This document shows positions 1 through 7,660 of a stretch of DNA of 64,000 nucleotides, piece by piece (position 1 is the first letter of the stretch; each line of letters begins with the position of its first letter). Source of the DNA: Baekduia alba (lineage in GTDB: Bacteria; Actinomycetota; Thermoleophilia; Solirubrobacterales; Solirubrobacteraceae); NCBI RefSeq assembly GCF_028416635.1, contig NZ_CP114013.1:4898001-4962000 (forward strand), in the 5' to 3' direction. Position numbers and translations under genes: made by a program. The notes below the pieces were generated by a model. It made no database searches. It worked only from the letters and a program-made list of their open reading frames with translations, and was not told the origin of the DNA.

Positions 1-1233
1 GGGCTGGGAGCGGATGACGTCGGCGAGGCCGTCGAGCGCCTCGCGCGGCGTCGCCGGGCCGATGAAGACGCCCTTGCCGCCGGACTCGCCCGTCGGCTTG
101 AACACCAGCTCGGCGCGCCGGGCCAGCGCGGCCTCGCGCTGGGCGTCGTCGGCCATGATGTAGGTCTTGACGTTGTCGAGGATCGGCTCTTCGCCCAGGT
201 AGAACCGGATCATCTCCGGGACGTAGTGGTAGACGGCCTTGTCGTCGGCGACGCCGGTGCCCAGCGCGTTGGCGATCGCCACGGTGCCGGCGCGGTAGGC
301 GCGCACGAGGCCCGGCACGCCGAGCAGCGAGTCGGGGCGGAACTCGAGCGGGTCGACGAAGTCGTCGTCGAGGCGGCGGTAGACGGCGTGGACGCGGCGC
401 AGGCCGGCGGTCGTCCGCATATAGAGGACGTCGTCGCGGACGACGAGGTCGGAGGCCTCGACCAGCTCGACGCCCATCTGGCGCGCGAGGAACGCGTGCT
501 CGAAGTAGGCGGAGTTCATCGGCCCGGGCGTCCAGACCACGACGGTCGCCTCGTCCTCGGCGCTGGGCGCGACGGAGCGCAGGCCGGCGAGCAGCAGCTG
601 TGGGTAGTGGTCGACGGGCCGGACGCGATGGTGCTGGAAGAACTGCGGGACCAGGCGCGTCATCGCGACGCGGTTCTCCAACACGTAGGAGATGCCCGAC
701 GGCGTGCGGACGTTGTCCTCCAGGACCTTCCACGAGCCGTCGGCGTCGCGGACGAGGTCGCAGCCCGCGACGTGGCAGTAGACGCCGCCCGGCGGGCGCA
801 CGCCGTGCGCGGCGCGCGCGAAGTGCGAGCGGCTGACGATCAGCCGCCACGGCACGATCCCGGCCCGGACGATCTCGCGCTCGTGGTAGACGTCGTCGAT
901 GAAGCGGTTGAGCGCGCGAATGCGCTGCGCCAGGCCGCGCTCGATGTGGTCCCACTCGGCGGCCGGCAGGATCCGCGGCACGAGGTCGAGCGGGAACGGG
1001 CGGTCTTTGACGGGGCCGTCCTCGCCGGTGGCGTCGAACGTGATGCCCTGCTGGACGAAGATCGCGTCGCGGCGATGGCCCGCCGCGGTCAGCAGCTCCG
1101 GGCCGAGCTTGGCGATCTCCGCGGCCAGGCTGACCGCGTGCGCGCGCGGCACGCCGTCGGCCCCGAAGACCTCGTCGAAGTACCCGGAGGGCGGGCGGTA
1201 GGCGGCGGTGTCGGCGGTGACCAGGTCGGACAG
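1..1233 (-). CDS. Circularly permuted ATP-grasp family protein, C-terminus cut by window edge
   Basis: The reverse strand encodes an open frame from about 1245 to base 1 that reads like the circularly permuted ATP-grasp (DUF404/DUF407) family. The N-terminal part contains YRPPSGYFDEVFGADG, followed by RDAIFVQQGITF, an RALNRFIDDVY segment, a RPPGGVYCHVAG segment and, near the edge, VFKPTGESGGKGVFIGP, which is the ATP-grasp glycine-rich loop. Family members are thought to ligate amino acids or peptides, often beside alpha-E and transglutaminase-like genes; the substrate here is unknown. The start is unclear. A TAG lies at 1248-1246 and no ATG, GTG or TTG occurs before a GTG at 1152, which would remove the conserved N-terminus. 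A CTG at 1233 sits nine bases after an AGAGG and is my choice. The C-terminus is outside the window. Confidence 0.85.
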   Translation of the reverse strand, partial: MSDLVTADTAAYRPPSGYFDEVFGADGVPRAHAVSLAAEIAKLGPELLTAAGHRRDAIFVQQGITFDATGEDGPVKDRPFPLDLVPRILPAAEWDHIERGLAQRIRALNRFIDDVYHEREIVRAGIVPWRLIVSRSHFARAAHGVRPPGGVYCHVAGCDLVRDADGSWKVLEDNVRTPSGISYVLENRVAMTRLVPQFFQHHRVRPVDHYPQLLLAGLRSVAPSAEDEATVVVWTPGPMNSAYFEHAFLARQMGVELVEASDLVVRDDVLYMRTTAGLRRVHAVYRRLDDDFVDPLEFRPDSLLGVPGLVRAYRAGTVAIANALGTGVADDKAVYHYVPEMIRFYLGEEPILDNVKTYIMADDAQREAALARRAELVFKPTGESGGKGVFIGPATPREALDGLADVIRSQP

Positions 1234-1377
1234 GGTGGAGATCCTCTACCCAAAGCTACGCCGCTTCTATGGATCGCGGTCGAAATCGGACCGTCGCCGC
1301 CTGTACGCGCGGTCGAGTCGGGACGGCCCGAAATGATGGTGGCGTGACGCAACCCACTGGCGCTAGAATGGAGGTCG

Positions 1378-1857
1378 ATGCTCGGCCGGACCTACGAATC
1401 CCAGACCTGCTCGGTCGCTCGCACGCTCGAGCTGGTGGGCGAGCGGTGGACGCTCCTGATCATCCGCGACGCGTTCCTCGGCGTCCGGCGCTTCGGCGAC
1501 TTCGCCGAGCGCCTCGGCGTCGCGCGCAACGTCCTGCAGGACCGGCTCGAGCGCCTCGTCGACGCGGGGATCCTCGCGAAGGTCCCCTACCAGGAGCGCC
1601 CGCTGCGCCACGAGTACCGGCTGACCGACATGGGCCGCGACCTGTGGCCGTCGATCGTCGCGCTGCTGCAGTTCGGCGACAAGCACCTCGCGCCGCCCGC
1701 CGGCCCGCCGATGCTCCTGCTGCACCGCGGCTGCGGGGGCGAGCTCGACGACCGCCGGATGTGCCAGGCGTGCGGCGCCGCCGTCGACCTCAAGCAGGTC
1801 GAGGCCGTCGCCGGGCCCGGCGGCGCACGCCTTCCCGCCGAGCCCGTCGCCGCGTAG
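1378..1857 (+). CDS. HxlR-family winged-helix regulator with C-terminal zinc-ribbon-like tail
   Basis: This 159-residue protein begins with the typical HxlR signature: a Cys near the N-terminus (residues 11-13), ELVGERWTLLIIRDAFLG, FGDFAERLGVARNVLQDRL, and LTDMGRDLWP. HxlR proteins are dimeric DNA-binding repressors or activators, often responsive to reactive compounds through the N-terminal Cys. The last 40 residues carry a CGG followed by CQAC pattern, consistent with a small metal-binding ribbon that some members have. A GGAGGT Shine-Dalgarno lies two bases upstream of the ATG, which is unusually close. The amidotransferase gene follows 11 bases downstream, so the two may be co-transcribed. 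The regulated target is not evident. Confidence 0.88.
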   Translation: MLGRTYESQTCSVARTLELVGERWTLLIIRDAFLGVRRFGDFAERLGVARNVLQDRLERLVDAGILAKVPYQERPLRHEYRLTDMGRDLWPSIVALLQFGDKHLAPPAGPPMLLLHRGCGGELDDRRMCQACGAAVDLKQVEAVAGPGGARLPAEPVAA

Positions 1858-1868
1858 CGTCTCGCGGC

Positions 1869-2564
1869 GTGACCGTCGCCGCCCTCGTCCTCGAGCACGA
1901 CCCCGACGCGCCCGCCGGCCTGCTCGGCGCTTGGGCGCGCGAGCGCGGCGTCGCGTTGGAGGTCGTGCCGGCCGGCGCGCCGATCCCGGATCCGGCCGCG
2001 CGACCGTTCCTGGTGTCCTTGGGCGCGGAGGCCTCGGCGTTCGACGACACGGTCCCCTGGCTGGCGGCCGAGCGCGCCGCGCTGGACCGCGCGCTGGACC
2101 GCGACGTCCCGATCCTCGGCATCTGCTTCGGCGCCCAGCACCTGGCGCGCGCGCTCGGCGGCGCCGTCGCGCGCGCCGACCGCGCCGAGGTCGGCTGGCT
2201 CGCCGTCGAGTCGCTCGCGCCCGACGTCGTCCCGCACGGCCCGTGGCTCCAGTGGCACCGCGACCGCTTCACGCTCCCGCCGGGCGCCGAGCTGCTCGCG
2301 CGGTCGCCGGCATGCGATCAGGCGTTCCGGGTCGGTCCGCACCTCGGCGTGCAGTTCCACCCCGAGGTCACGCCCGCGATCGCGCTGGAATGGGGGACGC
2401 ACTACCCCGCGTCGGTCGCGGAGGGCGACACGACGCTGGAGGCCGTCCGGGCCGGCGGCGAGACCCACGCGGCCGGCGCGCGGGTCCGGGCCTACGCGCT
2501 GTTCGACGCGTTCCTGACCTCGGCGCGCTGCGCATCCCGCATGCGCGCCGACGCGCTCGGGTAG
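1869..2564 (+). CDS. Type 1 glutamine amidotransferase (GMP-synthase-like domain)
   Basis: This is a stand-alone class I glutamine amidotransferase of 231 residues starting at a GTG. The nucleophile elbow ILGICFGAQ places the catalytic Cys at residue 86, and QFHPEVTP supplies the His (about residue 164) and Glu of the triad. Such free-standing domains resemble GuaA-type amidotransferases or gamma-glutamyl hydrolases acting on small glutamyl compounds; the acceptor cannot be told from sequence. The frame stays open far upstream, but codon use and the HxlR gene in another frame argue for the GTG at 1869. It lies 11 bases after the HxlR gene and 13 bases before the next gene, suggesting one transcript. 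Confidence 0.85.
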   Translation: MTVAALVLEHDPDAPAGLLGAWARERGVALEVVPAGAPIPDPAARPFLVSLGAEASAFDDTVPWLAAERAALDRALDRDVPILGICFGAQHLARALGGAVARADRAEVGWLAVESLAPDVVPHGPWLQWHRDRFTLPPGAELLARSPACDQAFRVGPHLGVQFHPEVTPAIALEWGTHYPASVAEGDTTLEAVRAGGETHAAGARVRAYALFDAFLTSARCASRMRADALG

Positions 2565-2577
2565 CCGTGGGTGGGAG

Positions 2578-3042
2578 ATGACTTCTCCCAACAACACGCA
2601 GCAGCGAGAGCGTCCCACGGGCGAGCTGGTCAAGGACCTCTCCACGCAGGTGTCGACGCTCGTGCGCCAGGAGCTCGAGCTCGCCAAGGTCGAGCTGACC
2701 GCCAAGGGCAAGCAGGCGGGCATCGGCGCGGGCATGCTCGGCGGCGCGGGGCTGTTCGCGCTCTACGGCGTCGGCGCGGTCGTGGCGTGCGCGATCCTCG
2801 CGCTGTCGACCGCCGTCGCCGGCTGGCTGGCGGCGCTGATCGTCGCGGTCGTCCTGTTCGCGGTCGCCGGCGTCCTGGCGCTGCTCGGCAAGTCCCGCGC
2901 CCAGCGCGCGGTGCCGCCGGTGCCCGAGCAGACCGTCGAGACCGTCAAGGAGGACGTGCGCTACACCAAGGAGCACCTCGCCGAGGCGCGCCACCAGCGC
3001 GAGCTCGAGGCGCAGACCGCGCACGAGGAGGTCACCCGATGA
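2578..3042 (+). CDS. Phage-holin-like / DUF1469 membrane protein
   Basis: The 154-residue product has a cytoplasmic N-terminal helix with the ELVKDLSTQVSTLVRQELEL pattern typical of the actinobacterial putative holin superfamily (DUF1469, Holin_X), two hydrophobic helices at about residues 50-75 and 80-104, and a charged C-terminal helix. Despite the family name these are chromosomal envelope proteins, frequently paired with a DUF3618 protein as here. The stop overlaps the next start (ATGA at 3039-3042), so the two are translationally coupled. Function in the cell is not established; roles in envelope stress or turgor are only suggestions. Confidence 0.85.
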   Translation: MTSPNNTQQRERPTGELVKDLSTQVSTLVRQELELAKVELTAKGKQAGIGAGMLGGAGLFALYGVGAVVACAILALSTAVAGWLAALIVAVVLFAVAGVLALLGKSRAQRAVPPVPEQTVETVKEDVRYTKEHLAEARHQRELEAQTAHEEVTR

Positions 3043-3305
3043 GCGACTCCCGCACCCCGGAGCAGATCCGCGCCGACATCGAGCACACGCGCGAGGAGCT
3101 GGCCGACACGGCCGCGGCGCTGGCCGAGAAGGCCGACGTCAAGGCGCGCGCGCACGAGAAGGTCGAGGAGACCAAGGCCAAGGTGTCGCACAGGATCGAC
3201 GACACCAAGCAGCAGGCCAAGGCCAACCCGATGCCGCCGGCCCTGGTCGCCGCGGCGATCGCCGGCGTCGTGGCGGGGCTGGTCATCATGCGCCGCCGGC
3301 GCTAG
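3039..3305 (+). CDS. DUF3618 membrane-anchored protein
   Basis: The 88-residue product starts with RTPEQIRADIEHTREELADT, the DUF3618 hallmark, continues as a long amphipathic, probably coiled-coil helix rich in Ala, Lys and Glu, and ends in a single membrane helix followed by an RRRR tail. The ATG overlaps the stop of the DUF1469 gene. Topology would place the coiled coil in the cytoplasm with a tail anchor. The pairing with DUF1469 is common in actinobacteria and suggests the two proteins interact, but the role is unknown. Confidence 0.85.
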   Translation: MSDSRTPEQIRADIEHTREELADTAAALAEKADVKARAHEKVEETKAKVSHRIDDTKQQAKANPMPPALVAAAIAGVVAGLVIMRRRR

Positions 3306-3310
3306 ACGCC

Positions 3311-3329
3311 GCCGGCTGGGCCAGCTGGC
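3311..3329 (+). terminator. Possible hairpin terminator
   Basis: Nine-base arms (GCCGGCTGG and CCAGCTGGC, one mismatch) separated by a single base lie just after the DUF3618 stop codon. There is no U-tract, as is common in very GC-rich actinobacteria. Confidence 0.35.
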
Positions 3330-3385
3330 AGGCACTGACGGACGCTCAGCGGACACGTCCTCCCCACGGTGGTCGCGCGGCCGGC

Positions 3386-3417
3386 TAGGTTCGCGCGACA
3401 CCATCAACTTCAGGAGG
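3386..3417 (+). promoter_or_regulatory. Putative -10 element and strong RBS of the SGNH hydrolase gene
   Basis: A TAGGTT hexamer (3386-3391) and a full AGGAGG Shine-Dalgarno (3412-3417) seven bases before the ATG at 3425 suggest an independent promoter and efficient translation. No convincing -35 element is visible. Confidence 0.4.
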
Positions 3418-3424
3418 ATCCGCC

Positions 3425-4282
3425 ATGCGTCCTGTCCCCCGCATGCGCACCGTCGTCGCGCTCGCCGCGGCGTCGCTGTGCCTCACCCTCGGCGTCGCAG
3501 CGGCGGCGCCGGCCGCCCAATGGGTCGGGCTGGGTGACTCCTATGCCGCCGGGCCGCTGATCCCCAACCAGTCGCTCAACCCGCTGGGCTGCCTGCGCTC
3601 CGACCACAACTACGCGCACCTGGCGGCGGCGCAGCTCGGCCGCTCGCTCGCCGACGTCTCGTGCAGCGGCGCGACGACCGAGGACATGACGGCCGCCCAG
3701 GACGTCACGCCCGGGCCGGCGAACCCGCCGCAGCTCAACACGCTCAACAGCGGCGTGTCGACCGTCTCGCTGACGATCGGCGGCAACGACATCGGGTTCA
3801 CCTCGATCATCGAGAACTGCGCGTCGGCGAACCCGTTCGGCCACCCGTGCCAGGACCAGTACAACCCGGGCGGCGTCGACCAGCTCGCGGCGCGGATCGC
3901 CGCGACGGCGCCGAAGGTCGCGGCCGTCATCCAGGGGATCCACACGCGCGCGCCGGGCGCCCGCGTCCTGGTCCTCGCCTACGAGCCGATCCTGCCGGAG
4001 ACCGGGAGCGGCTGCTGGCCGCAGGTCCCGCTGGCCTGGGCCGACGTCCCGTACCTGCGCGCGACCGAGAAGCGGTTGAACACCATGTTGGCCCAGCAGG
4101 CGGCGGCCAACGGGGCGGTCTACGTCGACACCTACGCCGCCGCGATCGGCCACGACGCGTGCAAGTCGACGAGCACGCGCTGGGTCGAGCCGCTGATCCC
4201 GGGCAACACCGCCGCGCCGTTCCACCCCAACGCGCGCGGGATGGCGGGCGTGACGCCGGCGGTCGTGGCGGCCGCGAGCTAG
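3425..4282 (+). CDS. Secreted SGNH/GDSL hydrolase (lipase/esterase)
   Basis: The 285-residue product has a signal peptide (positive start, hydrophobic stretch, cleavage near the AAAAPAA at residues 25-31). The mature part opens with GLGDSYAAGP, which carries the catalytic Ser of block I (residue 39), and later shows the block III GGND motif and a C-terminal FHPNARGMAG containing the catalytic His. Six Cys residues suggest disulfides. It resembles the secreted actinobacterial SGNH lipases typified by Streptomyces lipases with three disulfides. It would act outside the cell on ester substrates such as lipids. It is flanked by its own RBS and a convergent neighbour, so it is probably monocistronic. 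Confidence 0.9.
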   Translation: MRPVPRMRTVVALAAASLCLTLGVAAAAPAAQWVGLGDSYAAGPLIPNQSLNPLGCLRSDHNYAHLAAAQLGRSLADVSCSGATTEDMTAAQDVTPGPANPPQLNTLNSGVSTVSLTIGGNDIGFTSIIENCASANPFGHPCQDQYNPGGVDQLAARIAATAPKVAAVIQGIHTRAPGARVLVLAYEPILPETGSGCWPQVPLAWADVPYLRATEKRLNTMLAQQAAANGAVYVDTYAAAIGHDACKSTSTRWVEPLIPGNTAAPFHPNARGMAGVTPAVVAAAS

Positions 4283-4330
4283 ATGGGTGGTTCCGCGAGA
4301 CGGTCCGCACCGGATCGTGGAACGACCCAG

Positions 4331-5827
4331 CTAGCCGTCGACGCCCAGGTTCTGAAGCGGGCCGAGCAGCCGGCGCGAGCGCTTGGACACGCCCGGGAGG
4401 GCGACCAGGCGGTGCGTCGGCCGCTCGCCGGCCTCGCGGCGCTCGAGCTGCTCCATCGCGATCGGGCGCCAGAGCTCGTCGACGACCTGCGCGGGCACGC
4501 GGTCGGCGACGTCGTCGAGCGGGCGCTCCAGGTGCTCGGCCCAGAGGCGCTCGCGCGTCGCCTTGGCGAGGACGTGGTCGTCGGTGACGATGTTCATCTC
4601 GGTGTCGTTGAGCAGCGAGTGGGCGTTGAGGTTGGCCGAGCCGATCGTCAGCCAGCGGTCGTCGACGATGCCGACCTTGGCGTGGACGTAGAGCGCGTCG
4701 TCGCGCCCGCCGGTGCGGGACCGCAGCGTCGTCGCGAGGAAGTGCGGGTTGCCGTGGCCGTCGGCCTCGGCGAGTACGCCGAGCTGGCCGCGGGTGTCGT
4801 CCTGGCCGTTGTTGGCCCGCGCGGGCAGTAGGACGACGAGGCGGAAGGCGTCGTGCGGCGGGTGGGCGAGCTTGTCGCACAGGACGTCCACGATCTCGGG
4901 CGACCACAGGAACTGGTTCTCGAGGTAGATGAAGTTCTCGGCGGCGCGCAGCGCGCGGACGTAGGACTCGAGGATGCGGAAGTCGCCGCGCGGGACCGAG
5001 TCGTACATGTCCTCTGACACGGTCCGGACGACCTGCACGGTGCTCGCGTGCTCCGCGGCGACCGGCGGCTGGACGACCGGCGGCGGCAGCTGCTCGCCGC
5101 TGACCTCGCGCCAGCGCATGATGAAGTGGTTGGCCACGTCGGCGACGGCCGGCCCTTCGATCCGCGTGCCGACGTCGTGCCAGCCGAGCTTGCGGCGCGC
5201 CGGGTGGTCGGAGCTGTCGTAGCGGTCGCCGGCCTGGTCGGTCATGTCGATGCCGTTGACGAACGCGACCTCGTCGTCGACGACGATCGTCTTCTCGTGG
5301 TGGCAGTGGACCGGGTGCTCGCGCGGGTCGCGGTAAGCCTGGATCTTCGTCGCGCGCGTGAGCTTCTCCACCTCGGCCCCGACCTCCTTGCGCGTCGGGT
5401 GGAAGAGCGGGACCGGCGAGCCGGCCCAGACCATGACGCGCACGTCGACGCGCTCGGCCAGCTCGGCGAGCAGCGGCCCGATCGCGGTCGGGCGCTCGCC
5501 GCGGACGAGCTCGAAGTGCGACGCGAGGTGCCAGCCGGTGATGTGGATGTGGGACCGGGCGGCGCGCAGCGCCTGGGCGATCGCGGGCAGCGCGGTGGCG
5601 CCGTCGACCAGGACCTCCACCTTGTTGCCGGGGCGCGGCGGCGGCTCGCCGGCGGCCCAGAGCGTGGCCGACGGGGTCGGCTCCAGCGCCTGCGGATGGC
5701 CGAGGCGCCGCAGGCGGCGACGATGGTGGCGCTTGACGGTCGCCTCGATGGCGTCGCCGATCAGCGCGTCGGCGCGGGCGACGGGACGGGGTGGCATGGG
5801 CTCTGTGTGCCCAGGCAAGGGCGTCAT
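4331..5827 (-). CDS. Phospholipase D-like protein with two HKD motifs
   Basis: The protein has two complete HKD catalytic motifs: HHEKTIVVDD in the first half and HAKVGIVDD followed by GSANLNAHS in the second, the arrangement of phospholipase D and cardiolipin synthase-like enzymes. It likely hydrolyses or transfers phosphatidyl groups. I chose the ATG at 5827 (498 residues) because its ATGA overlaps the stop of the upstream anti-sigma-like gene; an alternative ATG at 5800 is possible. No convincing signal peptide is present. It is the last gene of a translationally coupled ECF-sigma operon (7612 down to 4331), which suggests a role in envelope lipid remodelling as part of that regulon or its own expression unit. 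Confidence 0.9.
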   Translation of the reverse strand: MTPLPGHTEPMPPRPVARADALIGDAIEATVKRHHRRRLRRLGHPQALEPTPSATLWAAGEPPPRPGNKVEVLVDGATALPAIAQALRAARSHIHITGWHLASHFELVRGERPTAIGPLLAELAERVDVRVMVWAGSPVPLFHPTRKEVGAEVEKLTRATKIQAYRDPREHPVHCHHEKTIVVDDEVAFVNGIDMTDQAGDRYDSSDHPARRKLGWHDVGTRIEGPAVADVANHFIMRWREVSGEQLPPPVVQPPVAAEHASTVQVVRTVSEDMYDSVPRGDFRILESYVRALRAAENFIYLENQFLWSPEIVDVLCDKLAHPPHDAFRLVVLLPARANNGQDDTRGQLGVLAEADGHGNPHFLATTLRSRTGGRDDALYVHAKVGIVDDRWLTIGSANLNAHSLLNDTEMNIVTDDHVLAKATRERLWAEHLERPLDDVADRVPAQVVDELWRPIAMEQLERREAGERPTHRLVALPGVSKRSRRLLGPLQNLGVDG

Positions 5828-6519
5828 CTCACGGAGGCGGCGATCGCGCGTGCCCTCGCGAGGTCCCGTTCGCCCTCCAACCGCAGGACCGTGTCGCCCC
5901 GCTCCCAGATCAGCGCCGGCCCGGAGCGGACCGGCGGCCCCGTGACGTCCGACCACGCGTAGGCGTGCGGGTCGGCGAGGAACAGGGCCGCGCGCCCGCG
6001 GACCGTGGTGCGCCGGGCGCGGTCGTCCATGGCGATGATCTTGCGCAGGGTCGGCTGGTCGGGCAGGCGGCCGCGCGCCTGGGCGAGCAGGCGGCGCGGA
6101 TGGTCGTAGACCAACGTGATGATGTCGCCGCGGCGATAGACGGCGTCGGGCGCGCCGAGCGCGGCGGGGACCAGCGTGCCGGCCGCGAGCGCGGTCCGGG
6201 TGCCGAGCTGGGGGCTGCGCGCCGCGTGCGGCGGCGTGGCCCGGCGCTGCACCGTCACGTGCCGCAGGCCGAGGGCGTCGAGCACCGCGTGCCGGCTGGC
6301 CGGGATCGCCAGCGCGGCGGCCGGCAGGGCGAGCAGGAGCAGGGCAAGGACGACGACAACGCGGCGCGGCGCGCGACGGCGGCGCGCGGGCCGGCGCCGA
6401 GGGCTCGGGACGGCAGCGCGGGTCGGCAGGCGCTCGCGGACGGCGGCGGCGAGCTCGGGCGTCGGCGGCCAGTCGAGCTCGTGGCCGAGCGTGCGGAGCT
6501 CGGTGTCGAGGTCGGTCAT
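5824..6519 (-). CDS. Single-pass membrane protein, probable anti-sigma factor
   Basis: The 231-residue product has a short cytoplasmic N-terminus (about 60 residues, Arg-rich near the membrane), one transmembrane helix, and an extracytoplasmic C-terminal domain of about 145 residues that includes the segments TLVYDHPRRLLAQARGRLP and VRGRAALFLAD. No zinc-binding HxxxCxxC motif is present, so it is not a classical ZAS anti-sigma. It is called anti-sigma by position: it overlaps the ECF sigma gene by ATGA and is followed by the phospholipase D with a second overlap. The extracellular part could sense an envelope signal. Direct evidence of sigma binding is absent. Confidence 0.7.
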   Translation of the reverse strand: MTDLDTELRTLGHELDWPPTPELAAAVRERLPTRAAVPSPRRRPARRRRAPRRVVVVLALLLLALPAAALAIPASRHAVLDALGLRHVTVQRRATPPHAARSPQLGTRTALAAGTLVPAALGAPDAVYRRGDIITLVYDHPRRLLAQARGRLPDQPTLRKIIAMDDRARRTTVRGRAALFLADPHAYAWSDVTGPPVRSGPALIWERGDTVLRLEGERDLARARAIAASVR

Positions 6520-7073
6520 CGGTCCTCCTCCCCCAGCTCGGCGCGCAGGCGGCCCAGCGCGCGGCTGGCGCGGGACTTCACGGTGCCGGGGCGGCAGCGC
6601 AGGATCGCGGCGCACTCGGCCTCGGAGAGGTCGAGCAGGTAGCGCAGCGTCAGCACCTGGCGGTGCTCGTCGCCCAGCCGGCCCAGCGCGGCGAGCAGCG
6701 TGCCGCGGCGAGCGCCCGCCAGCACCGCGACGTCGGCGCCCGGCGCCGCGTGCTCGTCCAGCGCCGCGCCGGCCCGGAGCGCCAGCGCGGTGCGGCGGCC
6801 GGTCGAGCGCGCGCGGTTGCGCGCCTCGTTGGCGACGATCGCCAACAGCCAGGGGCGGAAGGGCGCGCCGTCGCGGAACCGGTCGAGGGCGAGGTAGGCC
6901 TTCAACAACGCCTCCTGGGCCGCGTCCTGGGCGTCGGTCGCGTCGCCGCAGACGACGCACGCCGTCCGGAACGCGATCTCCTGGTGGCGCTCCACGAGCA
7001 CGCCGAAGGCCGCCCGGTCGCCGGCACGGGCGCGGGACACGAGCTCGGCCTCGGGCGTGCTCGCCGGCGTCAC
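6516..7073 (-). CDS. ECF-family RNA polymerase sigma factor
   Basis: This 185-residue sigma-70 protein has region 2 (CGDATDAQDAAQEALLKAYL and FRPWLLAIVANEARNRAR) and region 4 (DEHRQVLTLRYLLDLSEAEC plus GTVKSRASRALGRLRAEL), separated by a short Gly/Ala-rich linker, and lacks regions 1 and 3. The GTG start at 7073 overlaps the stop of the upstream gene (GTGA), and its own stop overlaps the anti-sigma-like gene (ATGA). It therefore sits in a tightly coupled unit likely to be autoregulated. Target promoters cannot be deduced with confidence from this window. Confidence 0.93.
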   Translation of the reverse strand: MTPASTPEAELVSRARAGDRAAFGVLVERHQEIAFRTACVVCGDATDAQDAAQEALLKAYLALDRFRDGAPFRPWLLAIVANEARNRARSTGRRTALALRAGAALDEHAAPGADVAVLAGARRGTLLAALGRLGDEHRQVLTLRYLLDLSEAECAAILRCRPGTVKSRASRALGRLRAELGEEDR

Positions 7074-7612
7074 CCGGTCGCGGGCCTCCCGCGCCGGACC
7101 AGCGCGACGCCGCCCGCGGCGAGCAGCAGCGCGGCCGCGGCGCCGGCCAGCCAGGTGCCGGTCGGGATGCCGCCGCCGTCGTCGCGACCGCCATCGCGCG
7201 CCGCGGTCGCCCGGACCGGCGCCGCCGCCGGCACGCCCCACGGCCGCACGCCGCGCGCGAGCCGCGCGAGGTGGCCGCGCACCTCCGGCGTCGTCCGGTG
7301 GAACGTCGCCTCCGAGGAGCTCTGGATGCCGAGCGTCGGGTAGTAGGTCACGGTCGTGTGACCGTACGTCTTCCCGGCGTCGCCTATCCCCTCCTCCAGC
7401 CGCAGGTGCGGCGCCGGTCCCGGGTCGGCGACGGTCGCGTCGTAGGACATCAGGTCCCGCATCAGGCGCGAGTCGGCCCGGAGCGCGGCCGACCGGTCGA
7501 CGCAGCCGTCGGCGCCGCAGATCACGAGGCTGGTCAGGCCCTTGGCCGGCGCGGCGGCCGGGACGGCGGCGGCCACGACGACGAGGGCGAGCAGGACGGC
7601 CAGGCGATGCAT
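7070..7612 (-). CDS. Exported membrane-anchored protein of unknown function, first gene of sigma operon
   Basis: The 180-residue product has an N-terminal signal peptide, an extracytoplasmic domain with two Cys residues close together (VICGADGCVDRS, probably a disulfide), and a C-terminal membrane helix followed by an RRGR stop-transfer. It therefore looks like a type I membrane protein. An AGGAGA Shine-Dalgarno precedes the ATG. It is the first gene of the coupled operon with the ECF sigma factor, anti-sigma-like protein and phospholipase D, and could be a sensor or a target of that system. I do not recognise the family. Confidence 0.7.
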   Translation of the reverse strand: MHRLAVLLALVVVAAAVPAAAPAKGLTSLVICGADGCVDRSAALRADSRLMRDLMSYDATVADPGPAPHLRLEEGIGDAGKTYGHTTVTYYPTLGIQSSSEATFHRTTPEVRGHLARLARGVRPWGVPAAAPVRATAARDGGRDDGGGIPTGTWLAGAAAALLLAAGGVALVRRGRPATG

Positions 7613-7660
7613 GTCTCTCCTACACCGCGGCCGCCCGACCGGTTCCCTCCCGGCGCGCGG

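Noticed and set aside
1364-1369. TAGAAT as a -10 promoter for the HxlR gene
   Set aside because: It lies only two bases before the Shine-Dalgarno, so a transcript from it would lack the RBS; it may be chance.
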